DNA from: DATJGF01 sp035495315
GTDB taxonomy: Bacteria > Verrucomicrobiota > Verrucomicrobiia > Limisphaerales > UBA8199
Direction of reading: 5' to 3'
Length of the DNA: 47,328 nt
Assembly: GCA_035495315.1 (NCBI GenBank)
Contig: DATJGF010000048.1
Location: forward strand, 1 to 47,328
Notes under the pieces: generated by a model
Databases searched by the model: none
Seen by the model: the letters and a program-made list of their open reading frames with translations, nothing else
Told to the model about the DNA's origin: nothing
Shown: positions 17,252 to 26,182 of the stretch, piece by piece
Layout of the letters: each line of letters begins with the position of its first letter
Numbering within the stretch: position 1 is the first letter of the stretch
Program-made: the position numbers and the translations under genes

Positions 17252-19720
17252 TTGTCGCCCTGGGGCCGTCAACAATTCCCAAAAGCGGTTGTCGTTCTCC
17301 TCGGTCTGATGCTAGCGCCTGCCGCCATCGCGCAGAGCGCCGCGCGTCAAGCCGGTTACCTGTATTTGTCGCCGGTCCCTAATGCGCCCTATGTCTCGGC
17401 GCAAACTCGCTACATTTTAGTGCGGTTTGACCAGGTTGCCCCGGGACAGGTAACGAATCTGACGACGGGGTTTATTCAAGTGACCGGCGCCGCAAGCGGC
17501 ACCCACGCCGGGTCAACCCACGTTGCGAGCGACGGCCGGACCGTGATATACGAAATGGGAACCGATTTTTACGCCAATGAATTGGTGACGGTCGCCCTGA
17601 ATCCGCAGATCACACCTGGCAACGCGGGAGCACTGACACCTTATCAGTATCAGTTCATGGTGATGGGTCCGATGCCTGGAGCTTCGACCATGGCAAGGCG
17701 ACCCGCTAAACCAGTTGCTGTCGCACAGGCGCCTGTAAAGGTACCCAACCTCGTGGGTCCGACCAATGGAGTGGCGCCGGCTCAGGATCCGGCACCGAAA
17801 GCTGTTTTGATGAGCAACGGTGTCGCCGTCCCCGGCGATTTTCCGCGAGTGGTGATTACTGTTAACTCCAATCCTTCTCCCGGATATTTGTTTTTGGAGA
17901 ACGGTCTGGAAAGTGTTCCTCGTTACACGATGATCCTGGACAATAACGGGTTGCCGGTGTGGTATCGGCGGGGGCGAATGTACGACTTCAAGATTCAAAA
18001 AAACGGAATGATCACCTGGACTGTCACCGACGGCACGGGGTTCGAAGCGTTTGACCAAAATTTCAATCATCTCAAGACGTACGCAACCACCAACGGGTAT
18101 CTTACCGACAGCCACGACCTGAAGATCCAACTGGATGACACTTATTTCATGCTGGGCTATCGGTACAATCCGGTCGATTTGAGTCGCTATATCATCGGCG
18201 GCAATTCCAATGCCATCGTAAAGGAAACCGTCATTCAGGAGTTTACGCCGCACGGAGAACTCATCTTCCAATGGCGCGCCTGGGACAATTACGACATCGC
18301 GGATGGGAATGGAAATTCCGATTTTCCGCATATGAACGCGATTGATATCGATGAGGACGGGAACATCCTGGTGTCATCACGGCATCTGAGCGAGGTCACA
18401 AAAATCAACCGGGATTCGGGCGAAATCATTTGGCGGCTCAGCGGCGCTCGCAGCACCTTCAGTTTTGTGGATGATCCATTCAATGGGATGAGTTTGCAGC
18501 ACGACATCACCTGCCTGGGGAATGGTCATTACATGGTATTTGATAACGGCAATTATCATACACCCCAGGTATCGCGCGCAGTCGAATACGCACTCGATTT
18601 GACCAATGCGATTGCCCGGATGGTTTGGCAATTTCGTAACACGCCGGATGTGTACACCTATTGGCTGGGCAGCGCGCAGCGATTGCCCTCGGGCAACACG
18701 CTGATTGACTTTGTTACTCCGCAGTCTCCGAAAGCAATCGAAGTGGACACCAACGGCGCCAAACATTTCGAGCTGAGCCTGGTGCCTAACTCGGATTCGT
18801 ACCGAGCCTTCCGTTTACCGTGGACCGCTCTAGTCACGGCGCCTTATCTGGTCCTCGAGCCGCAACTGGATAACATCACCCTCATCTTCAATAAATTCGG
18901 GGACACCAATGTTGCTTATTACCGGATTTACGGAGGCCCCGCGCCGCATCCGACAACGCTGGTCGCCGAATCTACGACAACACTCAAGCAGGTATTCAAC
19001 CTGCCAAACGGACTTTTTTATTTCCGCGTTACCGCGGTGAGCCAATCCGGCTCCGAGAGTCCTTTTTCAAATGAGGAGAACATCAACTTGAACATTACTC
19101 CGCCGGGCGGGAACCTGGTGCAAAACGGAGATTTTTCTCAAGGGAAGGTTTCTTGGCGAACGAATATTAGCGGTGGGGCCATCGTGGGTTGGAGTGTGAC
19201 CAATGGCCTGAGCCAGTGTTTTATCACCAATGGTGGAACCAGTCTCGCCAACGTGCAATTAAGCCAGCTTCCAACGACTCTCGTGCAGGGCAAACTGTAT
19301 ATATTGGAATTTGACGCCTGGGCCAGCCGCAGCCGTTATATTGAAGTAAAACTCGCGCAGATCTCCGCACCGTTCAACGATTACAGCCAGATTTCTCCGC
19401 CCTATCTGACGCCCAACCGCACGCATTATCATTTTGTTTTTAAGATGCAGCAGCCCTCCGATTTTTATGCCAGTTTGCAGTTTAACCTGGGTGCCGCCAC
19501 AGGTGAGGTTTACATCGACAACGTCAACCTGTTTACGCCAGCGGTTGGCGATCTAAGCCTCGATGGGCGCGTCGACTTTGCGGATCTAAAAGTATGGACG
19601 AGTGACTGGCTACAGCAACAGCCTGCGCTGCCAGGCGATTTGAACGGAGATGGCACCGTCAACTTCAACGATTTTGGCATTCTTGGCGCAAACTGGTCTT
19701 CCGGTGCATCCGGGCCATGA
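17252..19720 (+). CDS. Exported arylsulfotransferase-like protein with C-terminal dockerin
   Basis: The mature protein has an N-terminal beta domain, an ASST-type propeller (about 190-560 residues in) with the expected His motifs SHDLKIQLDD, FPHMNAIDIDEDGN and LQHDITCLGNG, a fibronectin-like stretch, a carbohydrate-binding-like module (NLVQNGDFSQGKVSW...), and a type I dockerin with two calcium-binding repeats (GDLSLDGRVDFADL and GDLNGDGTVNFNDF). ASSTs transfer sulfate between phenolic compounds. The frame is open from an ATG at 17123, but its first ~43 codons are heptamer-repeat sequence. The TTG at 17252 puts the signal peptide (PKAVVVLLGLMLAPAAIAQ) at the N-terminus and is preferred. The start is not settled. 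Confidence 0.82.
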   Translation: MSPWGRQQFPKAVVVLLGLMLAPAAIAQSAARQAGYLYLSPVPNAPYVSAQTRYILVRFDQVAPGQVTNLTTGFIQVTGAASGTHAGSTHVASDGRTVIYEMGTDFYANELVTVALNPQITPGNAGALTPYQYQFMVMGPMPGASTMARRPAKPVAVAQAPVKVPNLVGPTNGVAPAQDPAPKAVLMSNGVAVPGDFPRVVITVNSNPSPGYLFLENGLESVPRYTMILDNNGLPVWYRRGRMYDFKIQKNGMITWTVTDGTGFEAFDQNFNHLKTYATTNGYLTDSHDLKIQLDDTYFMLGYRYNPVDLSRYIIGGNSNAIVKETVIQEFTPHGELIFQWRAWDNYDIADGNGNSDFPHMNAIDIDEDGNILVSSRHLSEVTKINRDSGEIIWRLSGARSTFSFVDDPFNGMSLQHDITCLGNGHYMVFDNGNYHTPQVSRAVEYALDLTNAIARMVWQFRNTPDVYTYWLGSAQRLPSGNTLIDFVTPQSPKAIEVDTNGAKHFELSLVPNSDSYRAFRLPWTALVTAPYLVLEPQLDNITLIFNKFGDTNVAYYRIYGGPAPHPTTLVAESTTTLKQVFNLPNGLFYFRVTAVSQSGSESPFSNEENINLNITPPGGNLVQNGDFSQGKVSWRTNISGGAIVGWSVTNGLSQCFITNGGTSLANVQLSQLPTTLVQGKLYILEFDAWASRSRYIEVKLAQISAPFNDYSQISPPYLTPNRTHYHFVFKMQQPSDFYASLQFNLGAATGEVYIDNVNLFTPAVGDLSLDGRVDFADLKVWTSDWLQQQPALPGDLNGDGTVNFNDFGILGANWSSGASGP

Positions 19721-19768
19721 GCGCCGCGTTTAGCGAGATGGAACTGGTCGGCCCGAGCTTGGCCTCGA

Positions 19769-21622
19769 TCAGGACGATCGTGGCCAATGCTCGCGGAACG
19801 TCAGCAAGAATTGATCGGGCCAGCCAGGTTGCCAGTTTTGCAAAGGGAAACCTGGTGGAGGTCCTGGTTTGCCCTGTGCTTTGCGGAACAAGCAATTCAA
19901 AATAAACTCCCCCCAGCTCTTGTCTCCCGTGCGCACCCACTGTGATAGAAAGCGGCCGTCGAGAGAAACGCGGCTGAGATACAAAGCCTGAATTGGCTTT
20001 TCGTAATCGTTAATCGACAAGAAAGCGGACTGGCAGTTCAAGGTCAGCCAGACGCACTGAGCCTGACCGTACCAGGCGACCGCCCAGGGAATATCGCTCA
20101 TCATGAGTTCTTCCGGTTTGGTCCAGCCGGCGATTTGCTGAATGGCCGGGGGATAATAAGGCGGATAGGAGAGGGGATTGATTCTGGGTGGAAGAAACAC
20201 TAGGAGCAAGGGCAAACCAAGCACGGTGATAAACAGGCCGATAATTGCGTAGCGCAGTTGCAGAAACGGGAGTGCCATTTGATCGAGCAGCAAGAAAAAC
20301 AAGCTGCTGCCGTAAACGACGACCAGCGGGGCCAGCAATACCAACAGGTTTTCGCAATTGATCTCGGGTGAATCGTCCCAAAGTTGGGTGCGTCCCAGGG
20401 CCTGCGCTACGCTCAGCACCAGCAGCGAGGTTATGAGGAAATAGCGAAGCCGTCGGACAGTAGGGTTTTTAAATCCGATCAGCAGGCCCGCCAGGAAAAA
20501 TCCTGATACCCACGTCCCTGCCATCTTCGGCAGGTCATTTGCAATAATCTGGCGGGTGTTGCCGACGAGTTTGCGCCGGACCAGGGTCACGAAATTGATT
20601 GGGGAGAAGTCCGGGTCCAGGGAACGCTCGAGACGGTATTCCGGGAACGCGGCGCTATTCTCGACAACGGCATAGCTCGCGGTGCCAAAGGGCATCCCAC
20701 AAATTGAATAGTTGCGCATGCACCAGGGGGCGAGGACGAGCGCAAACAGGGCGAAAGCCGTCAGTGGAACCAGCGCTCGCTGCTTCCCAGACATTGTCAA
20801 AAACAGAATCACGGGCAAGATCATCCAGCCAAATGAGTAGCGCGTTAGGGTGCCGAGTCCGACCAGAACTCCGCAGAGACTCGCGAAGAGAAACTTTCGG
20901 CGACTGCTTGAGTTGAGGTCACGTGCCTCCAGATCAAACAATGTGAGGCACCAGACGAGGCCCATCGTGATTACAAGGAGCAGCATCGTTGATAACCCGG
21001 AGACGGTGAAGCGCCATAACAATTCAGAGCCCAGCAGCAAAAGGGTGGAGAGCCAGGCGACGGCGGGATCAAAAAGGCGTCTGGCCCAAAAGAACACCAG
21101 CACCATCAGGACGATAAAGAGGGATTGATTGAACAGCGCAATCAGGAAATCAGGCTGATATCGTATAAAATCGCGCTGGGTGGCGTTGCGGGCCCTGCTC
21201 CAGAAGGCGTGAGTCGTATCGACCGAAAAGTTAAAAGGAAGCACTTTCATGAGGCCGGCCAGCGTCAGAGGATATACTGGCGGGTTCGCAATGTCCGGGT
21301 GCATGCCCTTAATTTTGGTCAGGCTCTGGTCTGGCGCCGGAACTTCCCCCTTATCCTGCTGCCGATTGTGCTGCTTGATGAGGAACATGCTCAAGGGACG
21401 CACAAACAGGGTTGTGTAGCCTTTCCCCTCAGCGATATTGCGGGCTAATTGCGCAGAGTCCATCGCCTCCTGGTTCCCCATATTCCTGAAGGCATTGAAA
21501 TCATAGGCCACGAGTAACAGTAGACCACCCAGGACAACAAGGACGGTGCGGGATGCGCGGGAGAATAGCTTAAACCCACTGCCGACTTCGAGATAGTGAA
21601 TAAGGTTCTGCAGCAAGAACAT
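19769..21622 (-). CDS. Polytopic membrane glycosyltransferase-like protein (GT39/ArnT type)
   Basis: A 617-residue protein with about 11-13 membrane helices. The first external loop has the acidic GNQEAMDSAQLARNIAEGKG segment and HPDIANPPVYPLTLAGL, both typical of GT-C fold glycosyltransferases such as PMT/ArnT that use polyprenyl-linked sugars. A soluble C-terminal part (from ~500) begins PPYYPPAIQQIAGWTKPEE. The likely reaction is transfer of a sugar to protein or lipid outside the inner membrane; substrate unknown. The gene lies 5 bp after the NtrC-type regulator gene and is probably cotranscribed with it. It converges on the arylsulfotransferase gene. Confidence 0.75.
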   Translation of the reverse strand: MFLLQNLIHYLEVGSGFKLFSRASRTVLVVLGGLLLLVAYDFNAFRNMGNQEAMDSAQLARNIAEGKGYTTLFVRPLSMFLIKQHNRQQDKGEVPAPDQSLTKIKGMHPDIANPPVYPLTLAGLMKVLPFNFSVDTTHAFWSRARNATQRDFIRYQPDFLIALFNQSLFIVLMVLVFFWARRLFDPAVAWLSTLLLLGSELLWRFTVSGLSTMLLLVITMGLVWCLTLFDLEARDLNSSSRRKFLFASLCGVLVGLGTLTRYSFGWMILPVILFLTMSGKQRALVPLTAFALFALVLAPWCMRNYSICGMPFGTASYAVVENSAAFPEYRLERSLDPDFSPINFVTLVRRKLVGNTRQIIANDLPKMAGTWVSGFFLAGLLIGFKNPTVRRLRYFLITSLLVLSVAQALGRTQLWDDSPEINCENLLVLLAPLVVVYGSSLFFLLLDQMALPFLQLRYAIIGLFITVLGLPLLLVFLPPRINPLSYPPYYPPAIQQIAGWTKPEELMMSDIPWAVAWYGQAQCVWLTLNCQSAFLSINDYEKPIQALYLSRVSLDGRFLSQWVRTGDKSWGEFILNCLFRKAQGKPGPPPGFPLQNWQPGWPDQFLLTFREHWPRSS

Positions 21623-21627
21623 ATCAG

Positions 21628-22995
21628 TTAGACATCCTCCAGGTGGTAATCGTGAATTTTGCGATGCAGGTTGCGACGGCTCATGCCGAGCTTCTTTGCA
21701 GCAAGCGTACGATTGCCATCCGCTGTTTTTAACGCCTGCACGATGAGCTCCTTCTCAGCCTCCTTTAACGTGACCTCTTCCTTGCGGGCCGGGGCAGCCA
21801 GTTGACGTGATAATGGTGCCGGTCCCTTGCGCACGGCGGGTGGCAGGTCACGGAGGCCCAACTTATCGCCGCGACAAAGCACCACTCCGTGTTCGACCGC
21901 GGTCCGCAGTTCACGGACATTGCCCGGCCAGGAGTAGGTCGCCAGAGCATCCATAGCTTCCGGAGTGAAGCCGACGACCTCTTTTCCATTTTCTTCGGAG
22001 TATTCGCGCAAAAACGCCTGAGCCAGGAGCGGAATGTCTTCGGCACGGTCGCGCAACGGAGGAAGCCACACCTCGAACACCCGCAGACGAAAGAACAAAT
22101 CTTCACGGAATAATCCTGCTTTAACGAGCTCTTCCAGATTCTTGTTCGTGGCGGCGATCAATCGAACGTCAGCGGTCAATGTCTTGTTTGAGCCGACACG
22201 CTCGAACGTGCGCTCACCCAGAAAACGCAGCAGTTTCACCTGAATAGCCGCGTCAATCTCACCAATCTCGTCGAGAAAAAGGGTGCCGCCCTGGGCCAGT
22301 TCAAAACGGCCGATACGACGTTCGTGGGCACCGGTAAAGGCCCCCTTTTCATGTCCGAACAGTTCACTTTCCAGCAGAGTTGGAGGCAAGGCCGCGCAGT
22401 GAACCGTGACGAGCGGTTGCTGTGCCCGGGGGCTGAGCTGGTGAATGACTTTGGCGATTAGCTCCTTGCCGGTGCCGCTTTCCCCCTGCAACAGGACGGT
22501 GGCGCGAGCCGGCGCGACCTGCTTGACGACTTCGAGCACCTCGGCCATCGCCGGTGATTGGCCAACCACGTTCTCGATTTTGAACTTTGAATCGAGTTGT
22601 TGACGCAATGACACATTCTCCGTTTCGAGCTTTTGATGCCGAAGCGCACGCGAGATCCGCATCTCCAGTTCGTCGATTTGCAGGCGGGCCTTGGGGATGT
22701 AATCGTCCGCGCCGCGTTTCATGGCTTCGACCGCGAGTTCTTCAGATCCATAGGCGGTCATCAGAATGCATATCGGTGGTTTTGAGAGCGACTTGGCCCG
22801 CGTAATCAGCTTCATCCCGTCCTCCGAAGGGAGGCGGAAATCGGTTAATAGCACGTCGAAGTGTTCCTCCTCGAGCAGTTCCATTGCCGCTTTCGCGTCT
22901 TCGGCCAGGTAGACATCGTAATGGTCTTCGAGCGCTGCGCGAAGACCTTCGCGTTGCGTCTTTTCGTCATCCACTATGAGCAGGGTCGGGGTCAT
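21628..22995 (-). CDS. Sigma-54-dependent NtrC-family response regulator
   Basis: A 455-residue activator. The receiver domain (1-115) has VDDE and phosphoacceptor Asp52 in LLTDFRLP. The AAA+ domain (~145-380) has Walker A GESGTGKE, the sigma-54 contact motif GAFTGA, and Walker B GGTLFLDEIGEID. A Fis-type helix-turn-helix ends the protein (NRTLAAKKLGMSRRNLHRKI). On phosphorylation it should activate RpoN-dependent promoters. No cognate histidine kinase is next to it. The ATG at 22995 is the natural start because it opens directly with the receiver domain. The frame extends upstream to 23211 through a repeat element (see 23091-23227). Confidence 0.95.
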   Translation of the reverse strand: MTPTLLIVDDEKTQREGLRAALEDHYDVYLAEDAKAAMELLEEEHFDVLLTDFRLPSEDGMKLITRAKSLSKPPICILMTAYGSEELAVEAMKRGADDYIPKARLQIDELEMRISRALRHQKLETENVSLRQQLDSKFKIENVVGQSPAMAEVLEVVKQVAPARATVLLQGESGTGKELIAKVIHQLSPRAQQPLVTVHCAALPPTLLESELFGHEKGAFTGAHERRIGRFELAQGGTLFLDEIGEIDAAIQVKLLRFLGERTFERVGSNKTLTADVRLIAATNKNLEELVKAGLFREDLFFRLRVFEVWLPPLRDRAEDIPLLAQAFLREYSEENGKEVVGFTPEAMDALATYSWPGNVRELRTAVEHGVVLCRGDKLGLRDLPPAVRKGPAPLSRQLAAPARKEEVTLKEAEKELIVQALKTADGNRTLAAKKLGMSRRNLHRKIHDYHLEDV

Positions 22996-23090
22996 TCCCA
23001 CCGTGTGCGAGTCGCAGTTTCCAGCCTGCAGAATAATCAGAGGCCCCGGGTTAAACAACCCGCAATTTGGTAGCGGTGGGCATCTGGGCA

Positions 23091-23227
23091 CGATTAAAAG
23101 TGGATGCGAATGCGCCTTTGCTCCCCGCTGCTTCATCTCATTAACACCTCCATTTATGGAGGTGTACCAGGTCCTCGGTGGATCGAACCCTTTCAAAGGG
23201 TTTGTCGCCACCGCCCACTTTTAATCG
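23091..23227 (-). mobile_element. ~140-bp inverted-repeat element, copy 1
   Basis: The element is bounded by CGATTAAAAGTGG (23091-23103) and its exact inverse CCACTTTTAATCG (23215-23227). Inside are a hairpin ACACCTCC/GGAGGTGT and an AACCCTTT/AAAGGGTT hairpin. Copy 2 lies at 38014-38156. Read on the minus strand it contains GGAGGTG, nine bases, then ATG, in frame with the regulator gene that follows. No transposase is encoded, so it behaves like a MITE. Confidence 0.8.
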
Positions 23228-23364
23228 CACCCTGGACATCTTGCCTGCCGTAGAGCCGGGCATCTTGCCCGGCGGAGCGAAGGCGTAAGGAGCTCCCTAA
23301 GCTCGTGGTGAGTTCAACCCGACTGGCGGGACGCCGGCCTCAACGTCGGGCGAGACGCCCGACG
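23228..23364. repeat. Palindromic intergenic repeat
   Basis: Two short hairpins, CCGGGCATCTTGCCCGG and GTCGGGCGAGACGCCCGAC, lie between the MITE and the end of larE. They resemble REP-type sequences and could also act as transcription barriers downstream of larE. Confidence 0.5.
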
Positions 23365-24225
23365 CTACATTGGCTTCAAAACTTCATTGGTGCTACCGCG
23401 GCGGTAACCTTGAAGGTCTAAGGTCACATGGGTATAGCCTACTTGCTTCAAGGCTTCAGCTACTTTGCCGGAAACACCATTTCCCAGCAGTCTGGTCATT
23501 TCGCTTGGACCAAGTTCGATGCGAGCCAGGTGCATGATCGCGAGTTGGTTCTGAGAACCGGCGCTAGCCGACCCACTTCGCAATTCATGGTGACGTACGC
23601 GCACATCAAAAAATCCTAAATCGCGCAGAACATTTTCGGCTTGCTCGATCATTTGCAGTTTCTCAGGGGAAACCGCTTCGCCATAAGGAACGCGCGAGCT
23701 GAGACAAGCCATTTGCGGTTTTTCGGCAGTCGGCAAGCCTAACTCGGCCGATAATTGCCGAATTTCGGCTTTGGTGAGACCCGCTTCCTTCAAAGGTGCG
23801 CGTACGAGGAATTCCGATGCGGCCTTGCCGCCGGGACGATAATCGCCCGAGTCGCTGGCATTCTCGCCGTAAGCGATTACGCGAAATCCTTCAGCTTTGG
23901 CGAGCGGGGTCAATTCTGTGAAAAGTTCGTGTTTGCAGAAATAACAGCGGTTGTTTGGGTTGGCGAGGTACTCGGGATTTTCAAATTCACGGGTATTGAC
24001 TACACGGACGGGAAAATCAAATTGGCGACCGATAGCCAGTGCCTCTTCTAGTTCGCGACGGGGCAGACTCGGCGAGTCCGCTATGACCGCCAGCGCTTTG
24101 TTCCCCAGCACCTCGTGCGCGACGCGAGCCAGGAACACCGAGTCAACGCCGCCCGAGTAGGCTACCAGGCAGGAGCCATATGAGCGGAGCAAGCTGCGGA
24201 GATGTTCAAGCTTTTCCGATACCAC
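23365..24225 (-). CDS. larE: ATP-dependent sacrificial sulfur transferase LarE
   Basis: A 286-residue PP-loop ATPase with SGGVDS at residues 24-29, RCYFCKHELF near 93-102, and the family motif CLSSRVPYGE with Cys174, matching the cysteine that donates its sulfur in the Lactobacillus plantarum enzyme. LarE adenylates and then thiolates the pyridinium dicarboxylate precursor to build the nickel-pincer nucleotide of lactate racemase and related enzymes. LarB, LarC and LarA are not in the window. The frame starts with GTG at 24225 and lies head to head with the small lipoprotein gene. Confidence 0.9.
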   Translation of the reverse strand: MVSEKLEHLRSLLRSYGSCLVAYSGGVDSVFLARVAHEVLGNKALAVIADSPSLPRRELEEALAIGRQFDFPVRVVNTREFENPEYLANPNNRCYFCKHELFTELTPLAKAEGFRVIAYGENASDSGDYRPGGKAASEFLVRAPLKEAGLTKAEIRQLSAELGLPTAEKPQMACLSSRVPYGEAVSPEKLQMIEQAENVLRDLGFFDVRVRHHELRSGSASAGSQNQLAIMHLARIELGPSEMTRLLGNGVSGKVAEALKQVGYTHVTLDLQGYRRGSTNEVLKPM

Positions 24226-24315
24226 GGTTTTACAATGGCATTTGCGGCTCGAATTGTCGAGAACGTGTCCAATCCATGCTTGACCGACGGTGCCAATGTC
24301 GCTTGCATAGGCACA

Positions 24316-24708
24316 ATGAAGACGATCATTGTTGTGGTTTTTGCGGCAGCGCTTTTGGCAGGCGCAGGGTGTGTCAGCACGGTTACCGAGCGGAGCACGC
24401 CCGGAATGCCGTTGGTAAAAGATAAGATTACCGGGCGCTATGAGCGATCAGTCGACCAGATTTTTCAAGCGGCTAAGGACGTCATAAAGGAGAATGGTGT
24501 GTTGGTAAATGAGAGCGTGCTCTATAACAAGACCAATGCGGTTAAGACGGTCGAAGGCAAAGTGAATCAGCGCAGCGTCTGGGTTCGTGTTGAAGGGATT
24601 GAACCCAAGGTGACGGAGGTTACCGTGCAGACGCGAACGGCCGGTGGCCTATCCGATATTGATCTTGCTCACCAACTCGAGAAAGAGATTGCTCTCAAAT
24701 TAAAGTAG
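24316..24708 (+). CDS. Small DUF3568-like lipoprotein
   Basis: A 130-residue protein with a lipoprotein signal MKTIIVVVFAAALLAGAGC (lipobox Cys19). The mature part has a DQIFQAAKDVIKENG helix and a beta-rich half (VWVRVEGIEPKVTEVTVQTRT), consistent with DUF3568-type periplasmic lipoproteins. It is probably anchored to a membrane; function unknown. An upstream in-frame ATG at 24202 would bury the lipobox and is rejected. The gene diverges from larE and converges on the TPR membrane protein gene. Confidence 0.75.
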   Translation: MKTIIVVVFAAALLAGAGCVSTVTERSTPGMPLVKDKITGRYERSVDQIFQAAKDVIKENGVLVNESVLYNKTNAVKTVEGKVNQRSVWVRVEGIEPKVTEVTVQTRTAGGLSDIDLAHQLEKEIALKLK

Positions 24709-24737
24709 GAGATTACAATCCATCTCCTTAATGGTAG

Positions 24738-24789
24738 GGCCGGCTCGCCGAGCCGGCCGAGGGAAGGCGGACAGCTCGGCGAGCCGTCC
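24738..24789. terminator. Paired GC-rich hairpins between converging genes
   Basis: A perfect hairpin GGCCGGCTC-GCC-GAGCCGGCC (24738-24758) and a near-perfect one (24769-24789, GGACAGCTC/GAGCCGTCC) lie between two convergent genes. There is no clear U tract, so they may be a bidirectional barrier or simply REP-type repeats. Confidence 0.5.
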
Positions 24790-24829
24790 CTGCCAAAGGA
24801 AGCCTGTTTCGGGGTTTATGAGATGAGTT

Positions 24830-26038
24830 CTAAGCCGCCGGCCGTCGTTGTTTGAGCCCAATATTTTGCTCGTAGGTTCCAAGTTTAACCGAGTCTTTCT
24901 GTTGCTGGGCTTTAAGTTCGAGCTTTAGCAGGTCGATGCGCTTACGAGCAATTTCAGCCGCTGCCATTTTCGGATCCACATCAATAATTCGCTGCAAGGT
25001 GGCTTTGACGGACTGGTAATCGGCCCCGCTGCGAATCTGCAGATCGGCGAATTGGTTTAGCCAACGCACTACCAGCCGATGCGGCTGGTTCGGAAGCTGG
25101 ATCATCTGTTCCAATTGGTCGAACGCCAAATCCAGCCGGTCATAATGATCCGCATAAAGCCCTGCGAGTTTCTCTCGCGCTTCCGTATCCAAAGGATGAA
25201 GTTCGAGATGTTTAACGTACTCGGCGGCTAACTCGGCCGGTGTTTTTTCGGGGGGCGCGATTGGCTCGAGGTTTTTGGCATATCCAAGATTCTGCGGACC
25301 TTCCGTCACTACAAATTTCTTTCGTTCGTGCGGTGCAAGCAACATATCCGCATTGCCGAGATGAGCAATGCGTTGGGCGGCCGTCAGCGCGTACTCCGTC
25401 TCGGGAAGCAACCCAAGGATCTGCTCGAGCGCGCGGCGCGCCCCTTCGCGGTCTTGGCCGATTTTCAAGTGCCAATCCGCCAGTGAATACAAGGCAAACG
25501 CGATATTTTTTTGGGCATGTCCTGGCTGAGAGCAGAGGCGCTGGATGGTGAGTTCGGTGCCGGGAAGGTCCTTCAGATTCTCCGCTTGAATTTGCGCCAG
25601 CATCATATGCCCTTCGAAATCGGTGGGGAACCGATCTAATTGCTTGCGGATTTCGGCAACCGCCTCGAGATAACGCCCTTGTTTTTGACGTGACTGAGCG
25701 ATGGAGTAGGCCGGACGCGGTTCGACCTCGAGGTCCCCGCCATCATACAGCGAGGCAAATGGTTTGGCGATGAGGCCACCCAAATTGTGGCGCCACGTAA
25801 TCGTCAGAATAATTCCGTAAATAATAGCCCACGAGACCCCCGTAAAAGCTACCATTCCCCCTTGACCGGCCATTGGAAAGGCGTGCCAGTACATCAGGCA
25901 CATAACAGCAATGGTGAGCACCCACTTAAAAACCATACGAGCAGGATCTTCAGATTTCCTGACCGTATAGATGATGAGCCAACCGCCCACCCCAGCCAGT
26001 GCGGACCCAACTACAAGGTTATGAATTGTCGGGCTCAA
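24830..26038 (-). CDS. Membrane-anchored TPR protein
   Basis: A 402-residue protein with three N-terminal hydrophobic segments (about residues 7-24, 36-55 and 62-82), then a soluble region (~105-390) of helical repeats with TPR character (SRQKQGRYLEAVAEIRKQLDRFP, LADWHLKIGQDREGARRALEQIL, LAGLYADHYDRLDLAFDQLEQ). It likely scaffolds protein contacts at the inner membrane. It is the last gene of the minus-strand run with pilT and another TPR gene, which suggests a role with the pilus or secretion machinery. No enzymatic motif is seen. Confidence 0.7.
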   Translation of the reverse strand: MSPTIHNLVVGSALAGVGGWLIIYTVRKSEDPARMVFKWVLTIAVMCLMYWHAFPMAGQGGMVAFTGVSWAIIYGIILTITWRHNLGGLIAKPFASLYDGGDLEVEPRPAYSIAQSRQKQGRYLEAVAEIRKQLDRFPTDFEGHMMLAQIQAENLKDLPGTELTIQRLCSQPGHAQKNIAFALYSLADWHLKIGQDREGARRALEQILGLLPETEYALTAAQRIAHLGNADMLLAPHERKKFVVTEGPQNLGYAKNLEPIAPPEKTPAELAAEYVKHLELHPLDTEAREKLAGLYADHYDRLDLAFDQLEQMIQLPNQPHRLVVRWLNQFADLQIRSGADYQSVKATLQRIIDVDPKMAAAEIARKRIDLLKLELKAQQQKDSVKLGTYEQNIGLKQRRPAA

Positions 26039-26182
26039 TATACCAATATGACACAGCTATACCCATCATGGCACGGTGGAAACCGCCGATTTATCAGCGG
26101 TTCGTCCGACGGGACTGGTTCCATCCCTTCAAAGACAAAGCTGCGCACGGGAAGGGCTGTGACCGGAAAAGATGGGAAGTTG

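Noticed and set aside
23158..23200. tRNA T-arm-like sequence GGGTTCGATCCACC on the minus strand of the ~140-bp element
   Set aside because: No acceptor, D-arm or anticodon stems fit around it, and it is part of a dispersed inverted-repeat element.
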